Shown here one piece after another: positions 61,259 to 64,000 of a DNA stretch of 64,000 nucleotides (position 1 is its first letter; each line of letters opens with the position of its first letter). The stretch is from an uncultured Methanolobus sp. (GTDB lineage Archaea; Halobacteriota; Methanosarcinia; Methanosarcinales; Methanosarcinaceae). The notes below the pieces were generated by a model that saw only the letters and a program-made list of their open reading frames with translations, was not told where the DNA came from and made no database searches. The DNA lies in assembly GCF_963667555.1 (NCBI RefSeq), contig NZ_OY763421.1:823562-887561 (forward strand), read 5' to 3'. The position numbers and the translations under genes were made by a program.

Positions 61259-61368
61259 ACCTTTTCCAGCCTTGAGATGTGTTTGTAAAATATCATCCTG
61301 ATAAGAAAGTTCTTTACGAAAAGAAAACGGCTCTCTATAAATATTTTGCTAATCGTTGCAGAAAAAAG

Positions 61369-61515
61369 AACCCTGTAGAAATCCTGATTATATGAGTGAC
61401 ATAAACTTTGCTTTTATAATCACAAAACCAAAAAAAACAGAAAGTATTCCACCGCACATGTCTATTATTTAATCTTTATCTGATGGGAAAACGCCGGCTT
61501 CGCCGGATACTTCGT
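61369..61515 (+). repeat. MITE copy 4, internally deleted
   Basis: CTGTAGAAATCCTG begins the element and the sequence follows the complete copy to about 61435, jumps over its middle, and resumes with ATTTAATCTTTATCTGATGG and AACGCCGGCTTCGCCGGATA. The right terminal repeat is absent. Confidence 0.78.
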
Positions 61516-61568
61516 TTTCAATCAAGATATTCATTAGCCGGCAAAAGAAGAACTAATATTCTTATAGT

Positions 61569-62228
61569 TCAGTAATTCCGCTCGCCAAAAATAGCAGAGC
61601 CGATACGAACCATTGTGGCTCCTTCTTCGATAGCAACCCTGTAATCACCGGACATTCCCATGGAGAGTTCCTTCAGGTCAATATTATCGAACTTTCCCTG
61701 CGTTTCTGCTTTCAGTTCATCAAAAAGAGCTTTCATCTTCCTGAAATAAGGACGTACCTGTTCCGGTGGAACATAGGGCGGGATACACATCATTCCTGTG
61801 ACCCGGACATTATTGAGCAGAGATATTTCAGTAATCTCCTGCCCGATGTCATCGATTTTAAAACCGGATTTCTGTGGCTCATCACCAATATTCACCTGAA
61901 GAAAGATTTTCTGAATCTTGCCAATATCCTCAGCTCTTTTATCAATTTCCTGAGCCACTTTCAATGAATCTACTGACTGGATAACATCAAAATACTCTAC
62001 GGCCTTTTTCACCTTATTAGTCTGCAAATGTCCTATCATATGTTTTTCACATGAAAGAAGCCTGTCAGCCTTTTCCTCAAACTCCTGAACCCTGTTCTCT
62101 CCGATTATAGTTGCACCTGCTTTGATAGCCTCATTGATTCTATCAGGGTCAACGGTCTTTGTAACACAGATGAGTTTTGTGTTCCCAAGTTCTTTCAGGA
62201 TCGAAGTTATATTCTCAGTGACTGACAT
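61569..62228 (-). CDS. YggS-family PLP homeostasis protein
   Basis: From the ATG at 62228 it has 219 residues; the frame is open to 62270. The PLP lysine is in LICVTKTVDPDRINEAI near residue 20, followed by IIGENRVQEFEEKAD, MIGHLQTNKVKKAVEYFDVI, QVNIGDEPQKSGF and LSMGMSGDYRVAIEEGATMV, ending IFGERNY. This is a single-domain PLP carrier protein that buffers pyridoxal phosphate. No start signal is strong. Confidence 0.88.
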   Translation of the reverse strand: MSVTENITSILKELGNTKLICVTKTVDPDRINEAIKAGATIIGENRVQEFEEKADRLLSCEKHMIGHLQTNKVKKAVEYFDVIQSVDSLKVAQEIDKRAEDIGKIQKIFLQVNIGDEPQKSGFKIDDIGQEITEISLLNNVRVTGMMCIPPYVPPEQVRPYFRKMKALFDELKAETQGKFDNIDLKELSMGMSGDYRVAIEEGATMVRIGSAIFGERNY

Positions 62229-62358
62229 TTGATTTTTCCGGTTTGATTTGTAAGAATATGTATTATGCAATTTTCAGTTATTAGTTAGTAGATGAAACGA
62301 TTTCATATAAAAAGTTCGATTAGAAACCTTAGTAATTCTACAGCCAATAGCTTTATAA

Positions 62359-62377
62359 TTAGGTAAAGCCTACCTAA
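62359..62377 (+). promoter_or_regulatory. MarR operator 1 (TTAGGTA inverted repeat)
   Basis: TTAGGTA-AAGCC-TACCTAA, a perfect inverted repeat with 5-base spacer, overlaps the end of a TATA-like CTTTATAATT (62351-62360) upstream of the MarR gene. It is the likely site of autorepression. Confidence 0.75.
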
Positions 62378-62393
62378 ATAACCGGGTAGAGAT

Positions 62394-62813
62394 ATGACAG
62401 GGAATAAAGAGCATTTATTTTTGGTTTTTGAGAATCTCTTCAAAATAAAAAGTGAGTGTTCATCTGAGATCCTTTGTGGATGCGGATTACCTGATATCAC
62501 CCTTAAGCAGATAGGATACCTGAAAATAATAGACAGGCATGGGGAGATAACATTCAGCAAGCTGGCTGAAGTTACCAGCAACTCCAAGCCCACAATTTCG
62601 GAAATGATCAATAAATTCATCCGGATGGAATGTGTTTACAAAAAAAGGTCTCCTGAAGATGGCAGAGTGTTCAATATCTGCCTGACCGAAAAAGGACAGA
62701 CGATATGTCGCTGTGAGCAACATGCTTTGTTCCAGCTAACTGAAAAACTGTCATACTCATTAACTGAGGATGAAATGAGAACGCTTGTGATGATTCTGGA
62801 AAAAGTAAAATGA
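62394..62813 (+). CDS. MarR-family transcriptional regulator
   Basis: This 139-residue protein has the winged helix of MarR regulators: LKIIDRHGEITFSKLAEVTS, then NSKPTISEMINKFIRMECVY and KKRSPEDGRVFNICLTEKGQ. N-terminal cysteines (SECSSEILCGCGLPD) and CRCEQH could serve a metal or redox sensor. It is flanked by two similar operators, one in its own promoter and one before the Lon gene, so it probably controls both. Confidence 0.85.
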   Translation: MTGNKEHLFLVFENLFKIKSECSSEILCGCGLPDITLKQIGYLKIIDRHGEITFSKLAEVTSNSKPTISEMINKFIRMECVYKKRSPEDGRVFNICLTEKGQTICRCEQHALFQLTEKLSYSLTEDEMRTLVMILEKVK

Positions 62814-62833
62814 TTTTTTTTGAGAATCATTGA

Positions 62834-62852
62834 TTAGGTAAAGACTAACTAA
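62834..62852 (+). promoter_or_regulatory. MarR operator 2 before the lon gene
   Basis: TTAGGTA-AAGAC-TAACTAA repeats the first operator almost exactly (same TTAGGTAAAG half, imperfect second half) 43 bases before the lon start codon. Confidence 0.65.
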
Positions 62853-62894
62853 CTACGAAAGCAGCCAAAAAAGCTGGAAATAGAGACTATTATA

Positions 62895-64000
62895 ATGACA
62901 ATAGAAGAAAACAGCATCGAGAATGAGAGTATAATAATCAGGCTCTCTGAGATAGTAGTCTATCCTGAAAGCAACACAAAATTCCTGGCTGACAGAAATG
63001 CCGGCGAGATATTGCTCTCAAAGATGGAAAACGAGCAGGAAACAGCATATGCAGTAGGCCTTACCATGAAAAAGGAGGCAAAGCTTGCTGAAATGCTGGA
63101 AGATGACCTCTACAAGGTAGGAAATCTCCTTGAGATCGAATCAGTCGTCCCTGCACATGAAGGTTACCTTATATCCGCAAGATCTGCCGGAAGAGTTAAA
63201 GTCGTCTCATTGTACCAGAAAGACGAAATGTTCTACGCAACCTACGAGGAGCTTCCTGACTTAGAGGATCTTGACGAGGATATGCGGGACTTCATCCTTC
63301 ATGATATAAAGCGCACAATACACAATATAGGTGAACATTTCCAGCGCTCAGAACATTTCATCAGGCCAATCGATGATATGGGATCAATTGATCAGATAAT
63401 GGGATATGTAATGCCATACCTGCCGGTTGACGTTGAAGAAAAACAGGCAATACTGGAAACACTTTCCGTTCGTGAACGCTATTTGAAGTTCTTCTCCATA
63501 CTGGTAAAGCAGAAAGAGAGTATCCAGCTTCAGATGGAACTTGCAAAGAAGGTTGGCGAAAAGATGAACAAAAATCATCGTGAAGCCATGCTGCGCGAAC
63601 AGATCAAGGTGATCAGGGAAGAACTCAATGAAACCGATGATCCGATCTCAGGTGAAGGCGGCTATCGGGAAAGAATAGACAATTCTTACATGCCCGAAGA
63701 GATCCACAAGAAAGCTGTTTCAGAGCTTAAGAAACTTGAATCTGCAGGCCCGCAAAGTCCCGAATACAATATAATCAGGAACTACCTTGACCTTCTGCTT
63801 GACCTTCCATGGACAGCCGGAGAGAAAAAGGATATTGACATCAACGAAGCACGCAAAGTCCTAGAGGACAATCACAACGGCCTTGAAAAGGTAAAGGAGA
63901 GGATCATCCAGCACCTTGCCGTAATGAAACTAAAGCATGAGAAGCAGGGCTCAATAATCCTGTTCACAGGCCCACCGGGAACAGGTAAGACCAGCCTTGG
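62895..64000 (+). CDS. lon: ATP-dependent Lon protease, partial (runs off window)
   Basis: The frame opens at ATG 62895 and stays open to the window end (about 368 residues). It has the Lon N-domain (IIIRLSEIVVYPESNTKFLA), the long coiled helical part (LREQIKVIREELNE near 235-250) and the start of the AAA+ domain, with TGPPGTGKTSLG as Walker A at the very end. There is no membrane segment, so it is the soluble bacterial-type LonA rather than archaeal LonB. The protease domain lies outside the window. Confidence 0.9.
   Translation, partial: MTIEENSIENESIIIRLSEIVVYPESNTKFLADRNAGEILLSKMENEQETAYAVGLTMKKEAKLAEMLEDDLYKVGNLLEIESVVPAHEGYLISARSAGRVKVVSLYQKDEMFYATYEELPDLEDLDEDMRDFILHDIKRTIHNIGEHFQRSEHFIRPIDDMGSIDQIMGYVMPYLPVDVEEKQAILETLSVRERYLKFFSILVKQKESIQLQMELAKKVGEKMNKNHREAMLREQIKVIREELNETDDPISGEGGYRERIDNSYMPEEIHKKAVSELKKLESAGPQSPEYNIIRNYLDLLLDLPWTAGEKKDIDINEARKVLEDNHNGLEKVKERIIQHLAVMKLKHEKQGSIILFTGPPGTGKTSL

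Overview
The window looks like the chromosome of a methanogenic archaeon of the Methanosarcinaceae, closest in flavour to Methanolobus or Methanococcoides. The reasons are a form II/III-type archaeal RuBisCO, three tandem FilR1/Msr-type regulators, a DUF2551 protein, PGF-CTERM surface proteins, archaeal TATA boxes (several mRNAs look leaderless), a tRNA-Gln with encoded CCA, and AT-rich intergenic DNA. Family names come from recalled motifs, since no search was possible.

Layout. 0.3-3.1 kb: a VTC-type polyphosphate polymerase operon with a secreted beta-helix protein. 3.3-9 kb: small redox proteins, a frameshifted IS630-type element, two Cys-cluster proteins around a flavodoxin-ferredoxin protein, a broken MarR gene and a MITE fragment. 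9-16.5 kb: small membrane and regulatory genes, an ATPase-nuclease protein, and an ISL3 element abutting a 5'-truncated iron-type ABC importer. 16.6-23.3 kb: a sulfur-relay/Fe-S operon (TusA, DsrE, NifS-like, IscU-DUF59) whose NifS lacks the PLP lysine, then a phosphatase, an alkaline-phosphatase-superfamily protein and an MFS carrier.

23.3-28.0 kb holds no convincing gene. Its right part, 24.97-27.60 kb, carries thirteen inverted-repeat hairpins about 0.2 kb apart. Their stems covary and most of their loops are rich in G and T. A separate locus at 37.82-38.12 kb shares loop motifs with them and has a TATA box in front and a terminator-like end. This hairpin family is the best candidate here for something undescribed.

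28-38 kb: DUF2551, tRNA-Gln, a membrane protein with an in-frame stop, an AAA_14/DUF4143 ATPase with a palindrome over its start codon, a NorD/CbbO-like VWA protein, a DHA2 carrier and an FKBP. 38-50.7 kb: a CPBP-like protein, RuBisCO, two PAS histidine kinases, an ornithine/diaminopimelate-type decarboxylase, a transglutaminase-like lipoprotein and an HD hydrolase. 50.7-62.3 kb: META lipoprotein, CDGSH protein, two PGF-CTERM single-CxxCH proteins, small secreted proteins, a pentapeptide protein, the three FilR1 regulators, a YIP1 protein and a YggS protein. 62.3-64 kb: a MarR regulator with matching operators in front of itself and in front of the Lon protease gene that runs off the window. 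A 330-bp MITE with terminal inverted repeats is present once complete and three times as fragments.
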